Source: VRUG01 sp965372745
Lineage (GTDB): Bacteria; Planctomycetota; Phycisphaerae; Sedimentisphaerales; Anaerobacaceae
Assembly (NCBI GenBank): GCA_965372745.1
Contig: CBDVDM010000006.1
Span: forward strand, 1-64,000
Direction of reading: 5' to 3'
Length of the DNA stretch: 64,000 nucleotides
The notes below the pieces were generated by a model. The model saw only the letters and a list, made by a program, of their open reading frames with translations, was not told the DNA's origin and ran no database searches. The position numbers and the translations under genes are program-made. Of the stretch, positions 28,330 through 36,624 are shown in pieces (within the stretch, counting starts at the first letter, position 1; every line of letters begins with the position of its first letter).

Positions 28330-29568
28330 TCAATTCGACAATGCTAATCTTAGCATATTAATAGCCGTTTGAGCTGCCAGATACCGTATGAACTCCCTAC
28401 CATGACTGAATATAAACGACCTGCTTTGAACGTTATTATCGGAAGCGATACAGATATAGACCAGCCCTACCGGTTTTTCACTACTGCCTCCCGATGGCCC
28501 AGCTATTCCTGTTATACCGATGGCATAATCTGTACCAGCATTTTTTTTTGCACCAATTGCCATTGCTTCTACGACTTGTTTACTAACAACTCCATACTTA
28601 CTTATTAAATCTTTATAAACACCGAGTTCTCTTATCTTTGCTTCATTGCTATATGTCACCCAACCGTATGTAAAGTATCGGCTCGATCCCGACACGTCAG
28701 TTAACATTTTCGCCAGCAAACCACCTGTGCAGGACTCAGCCGCTGCTACCGTTTTTCCCTGTTTTGCCAATTGCTTGCCAACCACCTCTGCTAAGGTTTC
28801 GTCACCAATGCCGTAGACCAACTCACCTAATTTATCTTTAAGCATCAATACATCTTTTTCTGCCATTTGCTCTGCCTGAGATTTGTCACCTGCCGTAGCG
28901 ATAACATGAAGCGTTATTACTCCTTTATGAACTGTACAATTAATTAGTGGATTTCTGTTGCGCTGCATTAACGAACCAAGCATCTCTGCTATCTTTGATT
29001 CACCAGTCCCAAAACATTTAAGCTTTCTTGTAGTTATTGCCTGGCGAGATGAAAATTTCTCCAACTCACCTGACACTGATTCCTCGAACATCGCCTTCAT
29101 CTCTGACGGCACTCCGGGCATTACAAAGATTCTTTTACTCCCTGTCATTGCCACGACTCCAGGTGCTGTCCCAAGATTATTCGACAGAGCATCAGTTCCA
29201 GCTGGAAGATACGCCTGAACCTTATTAGTATCCGACATGCGCAGACTACGGTCTGTAAAATAGCTTTTTATTTTTTCCAGAAGCTCATTGTGAAATTCAA
29301 GCTCGACACCAAGAAATTCCGCCAGCCCTTTGCGTGTCACATCATCGTCAGTAGGCCCAAGCCCGCCGGTAACTAAAATTAAATCTGCATCTTCACTTGC
29401 CAGTTTTAAAGAGCGCACAATCGATTCGACACTATCACCAACTGTATAAAAGCTTTCGACAGGTACTCCGATACCAAGCAGTTTATCGCTTAGATATGCA
29501 CAATTGGTATCGATAGTCTGCCCGTTGAGAAGTTCGTTACCAATGCTAACTATACTTGCTTTTTTCAT
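28330..29568 (-). CDS. cinA: CinA-family nicotinamide-nucleotide amidase
   Basis: A 412-residue full-length CinA: N-terminal MoaB/MogA-like domain (IVSIGNELLNGQTIDTN, VTGGLGPTDDDVTRKGLAE) and C-terminal PncC-like amidase (AAESCTGGLLAKMLTDVSGS with the catalytic serine, ITGIAGPSGGSSEKPVG). The C-terminal half deamidates nicotinamide mononucleotide in NAD recycling; the N-terminal half carries ADP-ribose pyrophosphatase activity in studied homologues. The gene appears intact. No neighbour suggests a special role. Confidence 0.95.
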   Translation of the reverse strand: MKKASIVSIGNELLNGQTIDTNCAYLSDKLLGIGVPVESFYTVGDSVESIVRSLKLASEDADLILVTGGLGPTDDDVTRKGLAEFLGVELEFHNELLEKIKSYFTDRSLRMSDTNKVQAYLPAGTDALSNNLGTAPGVVAMTGSKRIFVMPGVPSEMKAMFEESVSGELEKFSSRQAITTRKLKCFGTGESKIAEMLGSLMQRNRNPLINCTVHKGVITLHVIATAGDKSQAEQMAEKDVLMLKDKLGELVYGIGDETLAEVVGKQLAKQGKTVAAAESCTGGLLAKMLTDVSGSSRYFTYGWVTYSNEAKIRELGVYKDLISKYGVVSKQVVEAMAIGAKKNAGTDYAIGITGIAGPSGGSSEKPVGLVYICIASDNNVQSRSFIFSHGREFIRYLAAQTAINMLRLALSN

Positions 29569-29697
29569 AAAGGCCGATTCTAATCACAGTCCTATCTACA
29601 AACAAGGAAAAACCATTTTTGCCGTTGCCGAGCAGCCGAGATATGTCATCCACTTCTTTTCTTTGGAGGGTGAGTAAAAATCTGATTGGTCGATTTG

Positions 29698-30114
29698 TTA
29701 GACTGCAATCCTGTTTATTTCAGATTCAAATTTGCCAAATACTTCCATAATATTAGTTGCGAGCAATTCGATTTTTTGCGGATGGAGATCGAGAGCGTAA
29801 GCATGAATAACAAAGTGTCTAAAAGCAAGATACCCCTTGAGTTCATCTGCTAACTGTTGAGAAATTACTTTTTCTTTTACCGCTGTAAGCAGTAAATTTT
29901 GATGCCATGATTGGCCGGTAGGAATCTTAAGAGATTTCGCTTGAAATACCTGCTTTACTATATTTTCAATCCCGTTATAGAAATTATGTATTAAGGTTGC
30001 CACACCAGCTATCTCCAATTCCGATAATTGCTCCAGAGGTTTATCAGGAAGTGAAGAAAGAGTCTTTTCTATAGCCTCGTATTCGGCTTCGATTCGCATT
30101 TTATAATCAGCCAT
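29698..30114 (-). CDS. hepT: HepT-type HEPN toxin of an MntA/HepT pair
   Basis: A 138-residue all-alpha protein with the HEPN RNase signature R99-x4-H104-x-Y106 (RHFVIHAY), as in HepT of the MntA/HepT toxin-antitoxin family. In studied pairs HepT degrades RNA and is silenced by AMPylation of the tyrosine in this motif. It overlaps the MntA gene by 8 bases (ATGGCTGA), and an AAGGGG site sits before the ATG inside the upstream gene, so translation is coupled. The pair lies between cinA and the ychF-like gene, with no mobile element seen next to it. Confidence 0.85.
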   Translation of the reverse strand: MADYKMRIEAEYEAIEKTLSSLPDKPLEQLSELEIAGVATLIHNFYNGIENIVKQVFQAKSLKIPTGQSWHQNLLLTAVKEKVISQQLADELKGYLAFRHFVIHAYALDLHPQKIELLATNIMEVFGKFESEINRIAV

Positions 30115-30376
30115 ACAACATAACCCCTTCCTGCTGAATCAATTTGGTGAATTTTGAACTCTCGGACAAATCAATTACATCAACGGGCTTGGAGAGTTTC
30201 AGCATAAGATCACCGTAGTATTTAAAAAAATCTTTAGGGGTAATTCCTTCTACGGCGACATCAATATCTTGACTTTCTCTCGTGGAATCTAAGCTGGAAC
30301 CAAAAAGGAGCACACGTTTTGCGTGATACTTTTTTGAGACTTCTATAATTTCCTGCTTATCCGATTCACTAATCAT
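30107..30376 (-). CDS. mntA: MntA-type minimal nucleotidyltransferase antitoxin
   Basis: An 89-residue minimal nucleotidyltransferase with G26-S27 and D37-x-D39 (LFGSSLDSTRESQDIDV), the GSx10DxD motif of MntA antitoxins, which add AMP to HepT. A hydrophobic strand (VDVIDLSESSKF) and the short length fit the family. It is the first gene of a two-gene operon with hepT. A fuller frame is not available: the ATG at 30376 directly follows GGGATG. Confidence 0.87.
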   Translation of the reverse strand: MISESDKQEIIEVSKKYHAKRVLLFGSSLDSTRESQDIDVAVEGITPKDFFKYYGDLMLKLSKPVDVIDLSESSKFTKLIQQEGVMLYG

Positions 30377-30436
30377 GGACTCACATCCCTTATTTAAAAT
30401 TTATTGTATCATATAATATTTCCAAATCTTCTTCAA

Positions 30437-31501
30437 CTATACATTAAACCTGAAATTGATGACATCACCGTCCTTGACGACATATTCCTTACCTTCAAGG
30501 CGAATTTTACCAGCAGCCTTGACTGCTTTTTCATCTCCAAGCTCTCTAAGAGCTTCATAGGCGAATGTCTCTGCTCGAATAAAACCCCGCTTAATATCGC
30601 TATGCACCTTGCCAGCTGCATCATGGGCAATAGTACCTTGCTTGATAGGCCACGCCCTGACTTCATCAGAACCCACAGTCAAAAAACTTATCAAACCAAG
30701 GGACGAATAGCAACTGTTTACAAATTTACTTACGGCGGATTCTTCAATTCCCAAATCTGCCATAAACTCACTTCTACTTTCCGGCTCCAGTTGAGACAAC
30801 TCCAGCTCAAGTTTAGCGCACAGCGTTATTACTGGTGCACTATCTTCAATTTCAAAAACGAACTTTTTACCCAGTTGCTCCTCGCCGACATTTACAGCAA
30901 TTACCATCGGTTTCAACGTCAAAAATCCGAGACTTTTTATTATTTCAAGCTCTGCATCGGTTTCAATAGCAGAACGTATTGGCTTTTCAGATTCTATCGC
31001 TTCCTGTAATTTCTTCTGCAATGCCAATTCAGCTTTATCATGAGCTTGTGTTTGGGTTGGTTTTTTGATTTGTTGTTCAAGTCTTTCTATACGTGTAGTG
31101 ACAAGCTCCAGGTCACAAAGCAGCAATTCGGTCTGCAATTCTGCCAGGTCTTTCGCTGCATCTACCCTGTTTCGGTATGGCGGCGCCGATGAATCTTCGA
31201 ATGCTCTTACAACAAGGACGAGTAAATCTACAGTTCTTATCTTATTAATAAGTCTTTTTGCTGCTGCACGGGTATGTTCATCAGTAAAACCAAATCCCGG
31301 CAAATCCAGACAATCAATCGTCGCAGGAACTGTTTTTTTAGGCTTGTAATATTCCGTTAGCCATTCGATGCGCTCATCCGGAACCGCCACTATAGTCTCT
31401 TCAATTCTTAGCGAGCCGATGGGAGCGACAGCCTTGCCGCTAATCGCAGAAAAAAGTGTACTTTTGCCCGACTGAAGCAATCCCAATAATGCAACTTTCA
31501 A
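30437..31501 (-). CDS. YchF/Obg-type ATPase with TGS domain
   Basis: A 354-residue OBG-family protein near the usual length of YchF. G1 is GLLQSGKSTLF (residues 7-17), DLPGFG is the G3 site, and the base-recognition motif is NVGEE instead of NKxD, as in ATP-preferring YchF. The C-terminal RGFIRAETFAYEALRELG followed by AAGKIRLEGKEYVVKDGD is the DUF933/TGS part. G1 has LQSG where YchF has PNVG, so this is a divergent relative, possibly a paralogue of the housekeeping copy. It binds ribosomes in E. coli. It overlaps the fumarase-beta gene by 4 bases. Confidence 0.82.
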   Translation of the reverse strand: MKVALLGLLQSGKSTLFSAISGKAVAPIGSLRIEETIVAVPDERIEWLTEYYKPKKTVPATIDCLDLPGFGFTDEHTRAAAKRLINKIRTVDLLVLVVRAFEDSSAPPYRNRVDAAKDLAELQTELLLCDLELVTTRIERLEQQIKKPTQTQAHDKAELALQKKLQEAIESEKPIRSAIETDAELEIIKSLGFLTLKPMVIAVNVGEEQLGKKFVFEIEDSAPVITLCAKLELELSQLEPESRSEFMADLGIEESAVSKFVNSCYSSLGLISFLTVGSDEVRAWPIKQGTIAHDAAGKVHSDIKRGFIRAETFAYEALRELGDEKAVKAAGKIRLEGKEYVVKDGDVINFRFNV

Positions 31502-32040
31502 TTCTTTGCCTCCCCGTAAATACTTCTACCGTATGAATCATATGCCACCACCGCAGGAAAATCAACGACTTCAAGTCTTCTTATCGCCTCGGTACCGAGC
31601 TGCTCGTATGCAATCGGCTCAGCCGATACGATATGCTTACTAAGCAGCGCCCCTGCTCCACCGATAGTAGATAAGTGTACCGCTCCAAATTCCTTCAAGC
31701 TTTTTCTGACCTCATCATTTCTATAACCTTTACCAATCATCACCCGCAACCCGCAGGCAATTAGTTTTGGGCTAAATGCATCCATTCTTGATGATGTCGT
31801 CGGCCCTGCAGCTCCGATAGCCCGGCCTTCTCTGGCAGGGCTTGGGCCAACAAAATATATAACAGCTCCTTTAAGCTCAAAGGGTAATTGTTCTTTTTTT
31901 TCTATAGCATCACAAATTCTTTTATGTGCCATATCCCGGGCTGTGTACACTACCCCGCTTATCTTTACCTTATCACCTGCTCTTAACAAACGCACATCAG
32001 ATTCAGACAAAGGCGGTTTTAATATTTTAATTTTACTCAT
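31498..32040 (-). CDS. Fumarate hydratase class I beta subunit (or related Fe-S hydro-lyase beta)
   Basis: A 180-residue protein matching the C-terminal domain of class I Fe-S hydro-lyases (fumarase/L(+)-tartrate dehydratase beta): GDKVKISGVVYTARDMAHKR, YFVGPSPAREGRAIGAAGPT, RMDAFSPKLI and a late GGAGALLS block, all in order. The partner alpha subunit that holds the 4Fe-4S cluster is not adjacent: upstream is a divergent gene and downstream the ychF-like gene. The ATG at 32040 was preferred to a GTG at 32055. The substrate cannot be told from the beta subunit alone. Confidence 0.85.
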   Translation of the reverse strand: MSKIKILKPPLSESDVRLLRAGDKVKISGVVYTARDMAHKRICDAIEKKEQLPFELKGAVIYFVGPSPAREGRAIGAAGPTTSSRMDAFSPKLIACGLRVMIGKGYRNDEVRKSLKEFGAVHLSTIGGAGALLSKHIVSAEPIAYEQLGTEAIRRLEVVDFPAVVAYDSYGRSIYGEAKN

Positions 32041-32199
32041 TTTCAAACCACTCACACTTTTTTATTCGTTCGTCTTATTTTTGAAAGCGTTAGTTTACTA
32101 TAAATTAATTGCTTTTGCGAATTTAAAAGATTCAAAATTTACGCTCTAATCATGTAAATTATTACTGGCAGGGTTATCTGTGCTGTGTATAATTATCTT

Positions 32200-32844
32200 A
32201 TGGCTAAATATCCGATATTTCTTGAACTTGCCAGCCGTCGCGTTGTCGTAATTGGTGGCGGCAATGTCGCTGTACGCAAGGTACAATCTCTTCATGAAAC
32301 CAAAGCCCGTGTTGTTGTTATAGCTGAGAAAATAAATGAAACGATGACCAATTATTGCAAAGGTACTAACATCGAACTGATTAAATCCAAATATTCAAAA
32401 AGCTATCTGCCCGGCGCTGTGCTCGTAATCGCCGCCACTTCTGACCAACAAACAAACGCCCTGATTTACAAAGACTGCCGGCAGTTGGAAATTTTGTGCA
32501 ATGTTGTCGATGACCCACGGCATTGTGATTTTTTTGTCCCCGCCGTTGTCAGGCGTGGCGAACTTCAGATTGCCATCGGCACCAATGGAAAATGCCCTGC
32601 TTATGCAGGCTATCTGCGAAAAAAGTTAGAGTCGACGTTTACTGAAAAACACGGGCAATTCTTAGCTGAACTCGAAAATATCCGAAAACAGCTTATTGAA
32701 AACCTTACAAATCCTAAACAGAGAAAAGCTGTCTTAGAAAAATTAGTTGAGGATCGCTCTTTTGAACATTTTGCACAAAATGGAATTGATTCCTGGAAAA
32801 GCTACGCCAAGCAACTCATAGAAGAATATCAGAACAAAACCTGA
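32200..32844 (+). CDS. Precorrin-2 dehydrogenase / sirohydrochlorin ferrochelatase (SirC/CysG-N type)
   Basis: A 214-residue protein with the NAD-binding start YPIFLELASRRVVVIGGGNV, then VDDPRHCDFFVPAVVRRGEL and AIGTNGKCPAYAGYLRKKLE, the ordered motifs of the CysG N-terminal/Met8 family. It oxidises precorrin-2 to sirohydrochlorin and may insert iron to make siroheme. It has no C-terminal methyltransferase domain; the fused SUMT-HemD at 44831 supplies precorrin-2. ATG at 32200 fits the family start; a GTG at 32185 in frame is better spaced from an AGGG and remains possible. Confidence 0.88.
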   Translation: MAKYPIFLELASRRVVVIGGGNVAVRKVQSLHETKARVVVIAEKINETMTNYCKGTNIELIKSKYSKSYLPGAVLVIAATSDQQTNALIYKDCRQLEILCNVVDDPRHCDFFVPAVVRRGELQIAIGTNGKCPAYAGYLRKKLESTFTEKHGQFLAELENIRKQLIENLTNPKQRKAVLEKLVEDRSFEHFAQNGIDSWKSYAKQLIEEYQNKT

Positions 32845-32846
32845 TA

Positions 32847-33176
32847 TCAAGCCTGTATTTTATCGATGGTAACCTGCAGATATTTTTGACGATGTCCTGT
32901 TTTCTTTTTACTGTCTTTACGTCTGCGGAAGTACATCGGATAAAGCTTTTTACCTTTAAGAACAGCATCTTCTGCTGTTGTCTTAAAAGAAGCGACAACC
33001 TTTGCTCCATCAAGATATGGTGTGCCAATCTGAACCTTTTTGCCATCGCTGACAAACAAGACCTTATCAAGCTCGATATTCTTGGCATCTGCAGCAACTT
33101 CGGTCAACTCTATATTTAAACAATCACCTTCAGCGACTTTGTATTGTTTGCCCCCTTGTTCAATCACAGCGTACAT
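32847..33176 (-). CDS. rplU: 50S ribosomal protein L21
   Basis: A 109-residue L21: MYAVIEQGGKQYKVAEGD at the start, then KVLFVSDGKKVQIGTPYLDG and GKKLYPMYFRRRKDSKKKTG. AGGAG lies 8 bases before the ATG at 33176, which rejects the longer frame. In most bacteria rplU is followed by rpmA (L27) and obg; here it is alone and runs into the convergent precorrin-2 dehydrogenase gene after 2 bases. It has its own strong promoter at 33223-33251. Confidence 0.96.
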   Translation of the reverse strand: MYAVIEQGGKQYKVAEGDCLNIELTEVAADAKNIELDKVLFVSDGKKVQIGTPYLDGAKVVASFKTTAEDAVLKGKKLYPMYFRRRKDSKKKTGHRQKYLQVTIDKIQA

Positions 33177-33222
33177 ATATGCAACTCCTATAGTCATCTT
33201 ACAAAATTTGAATGAATTGGGA

Positions 33223-33251
33223 ATTCTACAGTTAAAATTTCTCCTTGTAAA
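33223..33251 (-). promoter_or_regulatory. Sigma70-like promoter of rplU
   Basis: Read on the minus strand: -35 TTTACA (33246-33251), 17-base spacer, -10 TAGAAT (33223-33228). Start of transcription would be near 33216, leaving a leader of about 40 bases. Confidence 0.7.
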
Positions 33252-33334
33252 GCAAAATATCTGATATTTTTCTACTATTAAACCTCATATAACGCTAAAA
33301 TTAGCCTTAAATTTGTTTTGGAGACTCGTTAACC

Positions 33335-34168
33335 ATGCAAATAGCCATGATACAGGACAAAATCGTTCCTTTAGACAAGCTCGAATCAATCTATCTCGAC
33401 CGGGCAATGTATTTCGGCGATGGCGTCTACGAAGTAATCAGAAGCTATAACGGTAAAATCTTCGCACTCAAGGAACATCTCAGCCGTTTTGCCGACAGCC
33501 TGGATAAAATCGGCATAACCTCCGTCAATATCGAGCAGATTAAAAACCGAATACAAAAGGCTTTTGACACTGCCGATATCCCTAACGCTAAGATATATTT
33601 CCATATAACAAGAGGCTCAGCCCCAAGAAATCACACCTGCCCTGCAAATTTAAAGCCAAATTTCTTTCTGACAATTATGCAACTCGATAATAGTACAGAT
33701 ATAAAAACTAAAGGCTTTACTGTTTCAACTCATCCAGACTGGCGATGGAAAAGATGCGATATAAAATCGCTAAACCTACTACCTAATGTCCTTGCTTATC
33801 TGGACGCAGAGAAAAAAGGTTGCGACGAAGCCATACTCGTTGATGAAAACAACCTGATAACCGAAGGTGCGAGTTCCTGTTTTTTTGCCATTTTCGGCCA
33901 AGAGCTGCAAACAGCTCCTTTAACTGCTAATATACTCCATTCTATTACGCGAAAATACACAATACAAGCTGCTAAAAATATCAACCTTAATATCATCGAG
34001 CAATCTATTTCACCTGTTCATGCCGAAAATGCCGACGAACTCTTCATTGCTGTCACCACTAAGGATATTGTTCCGCTAATAAAATTTGATGACAAGGTAA
34101 TTGGCAACGGCAAACCCGGCAAATACACTAAGCTACTCATCGAACAATTTCGCAAAATTACAGCTTAA
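33335..34168 (+). CDS. Class IV aminotransferase (D-amino-acid or branched-chain type)
   Basis: A 277-residue PLP enzyme of fold type IV: LDRAMYFGDGVYEVIRSYNG at the front, the PLP lysine in KSLNLLPNVLA (near residue 147), EGASSCFFAIFG, and TTKDIVPL with the phosphate-binding threonines. The length and DGVYEVIR fit D-alanine aminotransferases, but IlvE and aminodeoxychorismate lyase are close relatives. A D-amino-acid role in cell-wall precursor supply is inferred. No operon partner; tRNA-Arg follows 74 bases downstream. Confidence 0.85.
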   Translation: MQIAMIQDKIVPLDKLESIYLDRAMYFGDGVYEVIRSYNGKIFALKEHLSRFADSLDKIGITSVNIEQIKNRIQKAFDTADIPNAKIYFHITRGSAPRNHTCPANLKPNFFLTIMQLDNSTDIKTKGFTVSTHPDWRWKRCDIKSLNLLPNVLAYLDAEKKGCDEAILVDENNLITEGASSCFFAIFGQELQTAPLTANILHSITRKYTIQAAKNINLNIIEQSISPVHAENADELFIAVTTKDIVPLIKFDDKVIGNGKPGKYTKLLIEQFRKITA

Positions 34169-34195
34169 AGACTGGGTAAGGTTCCTGGTCTTCGA

Positions 34196-34224
34196 TTGAC
34201 AATTGAAAGCCAATTCGTTATTAT
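34196..34224 (+). promoter_or_regulatory. Promoter of tRNA-Arg(TCG)
   Basis: Consensus -35 TTGACA (34196-34201), 17-base spacer and -10 TATTAT (34219-34224), 18 bases before the tRNA. Confidence 0.78.
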
Positions 34225-34242
34225 TAACCTGTTTTGGATTAT

Positions 34243-34316
34243 GCGCCCGTAGCTCAATTGGATAGAGTCGCGGACTTCGAATCCGAAGGTTGGAGGTTCG
34301 AGTCCTCCCGGGCGCG
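34243..34316 (+). tRNA. tRNA-Arg (anticodon TCG)
   Basis: A 74-base cloverleaf: acceptor GCGCCCG pairs with CGGGCGC plus discriminator G; D arm GCTCAATTGGATAGAGT; anticodon loop CTTCGAA gives TCG; T loop GGTTCGAGTCC. CCA is not encoded; a TTTT tract follows. The gene marks the left end of an AT-rich stretch with broken genes. Confidence 0.95.
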
Positions 34317-34488
34317 TTTTTGTAAATGTTTTATTCTCAATCACTTGCATTCTTCATGCTGAGGTACTGAACAGATGGCGCTACTAACTCTCATCAATGT
34401 TGGAGTAATGATACTGATACGGCAGTACCTTATCCTCCAGGGACACCGTAATTTTAAAAAATAGAAGAAAAAATAGGAGAAGAAAATT

Positions 34489-35271
34489 ATGGATAAAAAA
34501 AAGCTTTGTGTAATGACCGTTTTTGCTTATACAGGAATATTGTTGACCACCTTGAATCTTTTTGCGAGTGGAACAAGCAAGATAAAAAAATCTCAAAGGA
34601 ATGAGTTTTTTAAACAATATATAGAAAATGGAATAGAAAAAATAAAACCATACGCAAAAATGCCTAAAAGAGAAGAAACTTTATCTTCAGAAAATTATGA
34701 TCGTGTTGTGACAGAATTCAGCTGGTGGTTAAACAAAATTATGGATCCAAATTATGTTCCAGAAGAATCATTCATTAAGGAAAATATAAGACTCTTATCA
34801 GCTAAAAACAATAAAAATAGAGAAGATTTAGCTTTTCTCTCTTATGCAATTGATGATGAAAACTATATGATAGTGCAAACAGGAGGGCTGAATGCAAGTA
34901 TGTGGATATTTTTATATGAAACTGCGGGAGTTCAAGTAACTAGCGTAGATGAAACGAACTCAAAAGTACAAGACTTTTTAAAGAAATATATAAAGAAAGA
35001 AATAAAGAGCAATATTCCGTCTCTTGTTATAGAAGAAAAAACAAATTTTTATGTCGGAGAAGTAAAATCAACTGGCAAGAAAATAAACAGGGCAAAATGT
35101 GTTGTAGGAGATAAAGAAATTTGTTTATCAGTGCAAAAAATATCGTTTGAAGGTACTAATCCTGGTAAAGAACCTATGGCAGATGAATGGTTTTCTTGGT
35201 GTAGGAATAAAGAAAAAAGAGGAACTCCAGGAGCTGTTACTACACGTCGGGGTAGAGGACGTGAAAATTAG
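34489..35271 (+). CDS. Unknown secreted protein in an AT-rich stretch
   Basis: A 260-residue protein with a possible signal peptide (basic KKK start, hydrophobic TVFAYTGILLTTLNLFA, cleavage near residue 28). The mature part is rich in Lys, Glu and Asn, has no recognised domain and ends in a Gly/Arg-rich tail (TTRRGRGREN). An AGGAGAAG site precedes the ATG. Coding is clearly more AT-rich than in nqr or heme genes nearby, which suggests different origin. It stands downstream of a tRNA gene and upstream of a broken transport gene. Confidence 0.6.
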   Translation: MDKKKLCVMTVFAYTGILLTTLNLFASGTSKIKKSQRNEFFKQYIENGIEKIKPYAKMPKREETLSSENYDRVVTEFSWWLNKIMDPNYVPEESFIKENIRLLSAKNNKNREDLAFLSYAIDDENYMIVQTGGLNASMWIFLYETAGVQVTSVDETNSKVQDFLKKYIKKEIKSNIPSLVIEEKTNFYVGEVKSTGKKINRAKCVVGDKEICLSVQKISFEGTNPGKEPMADEWFSWCRNKEKRGTPGAVTTRRGRGREN

Positions 35272-35442
35272 ATGTTATAAACACCTCATCCGAATGCAGC
35301 TAAAAATAAGTACAGAGGAAAAAATTAATTTTAGTATTAGTTTTATCAAAAGTCATGGTCTAATTAGGTTGGCTATAAATATTAAGTGTTATGAAAGTTT
35401 ATAATATGTAAATATGTATGTTGTTTGAAAAAGGAGAGATTT

Positions 35443-36075
35443 ATGAAGAAAGTTGTAATTGTTTGTTTCTTATTAATAACATTGATATTGTTTGTCGGAA
35501 ATGCTCAGGCATAAAAAAGCACAACAAAAAGTCGTAGTTTACACATCTCTTGACAAGGTATTCAGCCAGCCGGTTCTGGAAGCCTTTGAAAAAGAAACAG
35601 GCATTAAGGCGTTGGCTGTTTATGACTCAGAGGCTACTAAGACGACCGGTCTTGTTAATCGTCTGATAGCCGAGAAGGATAATCCAAGGGCCGATGTGTT
35701 CTGGAATTCAGAGACCGGCAGAACAATTGTTCTAAAGCAAAAAGGGATATTAGCTAAATACATTAGCTCATCAGCAGTTGATATCCCCGATACCTTCAAA
35801 GACACGGACGGCTATTGGACCGGCTTCGCCGCCCGCTGCCGAATACTTATCTACAATACCGACTTGCTCAAAGAGCAGGAGTTGCCCAAATCCATCTTTG
35901 AATTGACCGAGCCTAAATGGAAAGATAAGGTGGCCTTAGCCTACCCGCTTTTCGGCACAACCGCCACGCACGTAGCTGCCCTTTATACTCATATGGGCGA
36001 AGGAAAGGCCAAGCAATACTTTGACTCATTAAAAGCCAACGGAGTCATGATTGTTGATGGCAACGCATCCGCCCG
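35443..36075 (+). pseudogene. Broken iron/thiamine-type ABC transporter substrate-binding protein
   Basis: A good ribosome site (AAAGGAG) leads to an ATG at 35443 that encodes a signal peptide, MKKVVIVCFLLITLILFVGN..., stopped by TAA after AQA. The body then continues in another frame (QQKVVVYTSLDKVFSQPV, then VFWNSETGRT, YWTGFAARCRI, WKDKVALAYPLFGTT), which is the FbpA-like periplasmic binding-protein family. Removing one base near 35512 would join the frames. Similarity stops at VDGNASAR near 36075, about two thirds of the usual ~340 residues; what follows is unrelated. So both a frameshift and a 3' truncation. Confidence 0.8.
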
Positions 36076-36184
36076 TAACCTAAAACCCTACCCATTGTCA
36101 AGACCATTTTTTCCTTTGGCCACCTTTTCTTACAATCAGCCTCGAAAATCGCTTGTCAAGATAGCAACTAAATTGGAAAGGCTT

Positions 36185-36604
36185 TTACCTTCCGGAATCA
36201 ATCTTAACAATAAAATCCGCCAAATCATTAAGACTTCTCTTGTAATCCGAATTTTCAAGACAGCCAAGACAGCCTCTTGCTCTGTCGACATAAGACAAAG
36301 CTGCATCAAAAGTCATCTTTACCGCTTTTGAATTAAGAAATACCGTTCTGATTCTCTCAAGAGATGCCTGGTCGATTCTGTTTTCAAATATCTTCTTTAG
36401 TTCGCAACGCTCAGCTTTGCTCGAAATATCCATTAAGATTAACAATGGCAGGGTTATATCACCAACCGCCGCATCCTGCCCAGTGCAACTGCCCTGCTTT
36501 GCATCTTCGTTTAAAATATCTTGGTAGTCGTCTATAATCTGAAATGCGATTCCAAAGTTCAGGCCAAACTCTTTTAATGCTGCCTGAATCCTTTGATAAT
36601 ACAA
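36185..36604 (-). pseudogene. C-terminal fragment of a polyprenyl diphosphate synthase
   Basis: A 139-codon frame containing the second aspartate motif of trans-prenyltransferases (GLNFGIAFQIIDDYQDI) and the following GDITLPLLILM, so the C-terminal half of an octaprenyl/heptaprenyl-type synthase. The N-terminal ~190 residues with the first DDxxD motif are missing: the frame begins 20 bases after nqrF ends. A GGGAGG site happens to precede the ATG, so it may still be translated, but it cannot be a full enzyme. It probably lost its front in a deletion at the nqrF junction. Confidence 0.75.
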
Positions 36605-36624
36605 CCTCCCGAAACATTCTCCTT

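Noticed and set aside
30404..31009. Open frame of about 200 codons on the plus strand
   Set aside because: It lies antisense over the YchF-like gene, whose protein has clear motifs; it is a shadow frame.
34243..36184. tRNA-Arg as integration site with a flanking repeat
   Set aside because: I looked for a copy of the tRNA 3' end near 36 kb and found none, and no integrase gene is present.
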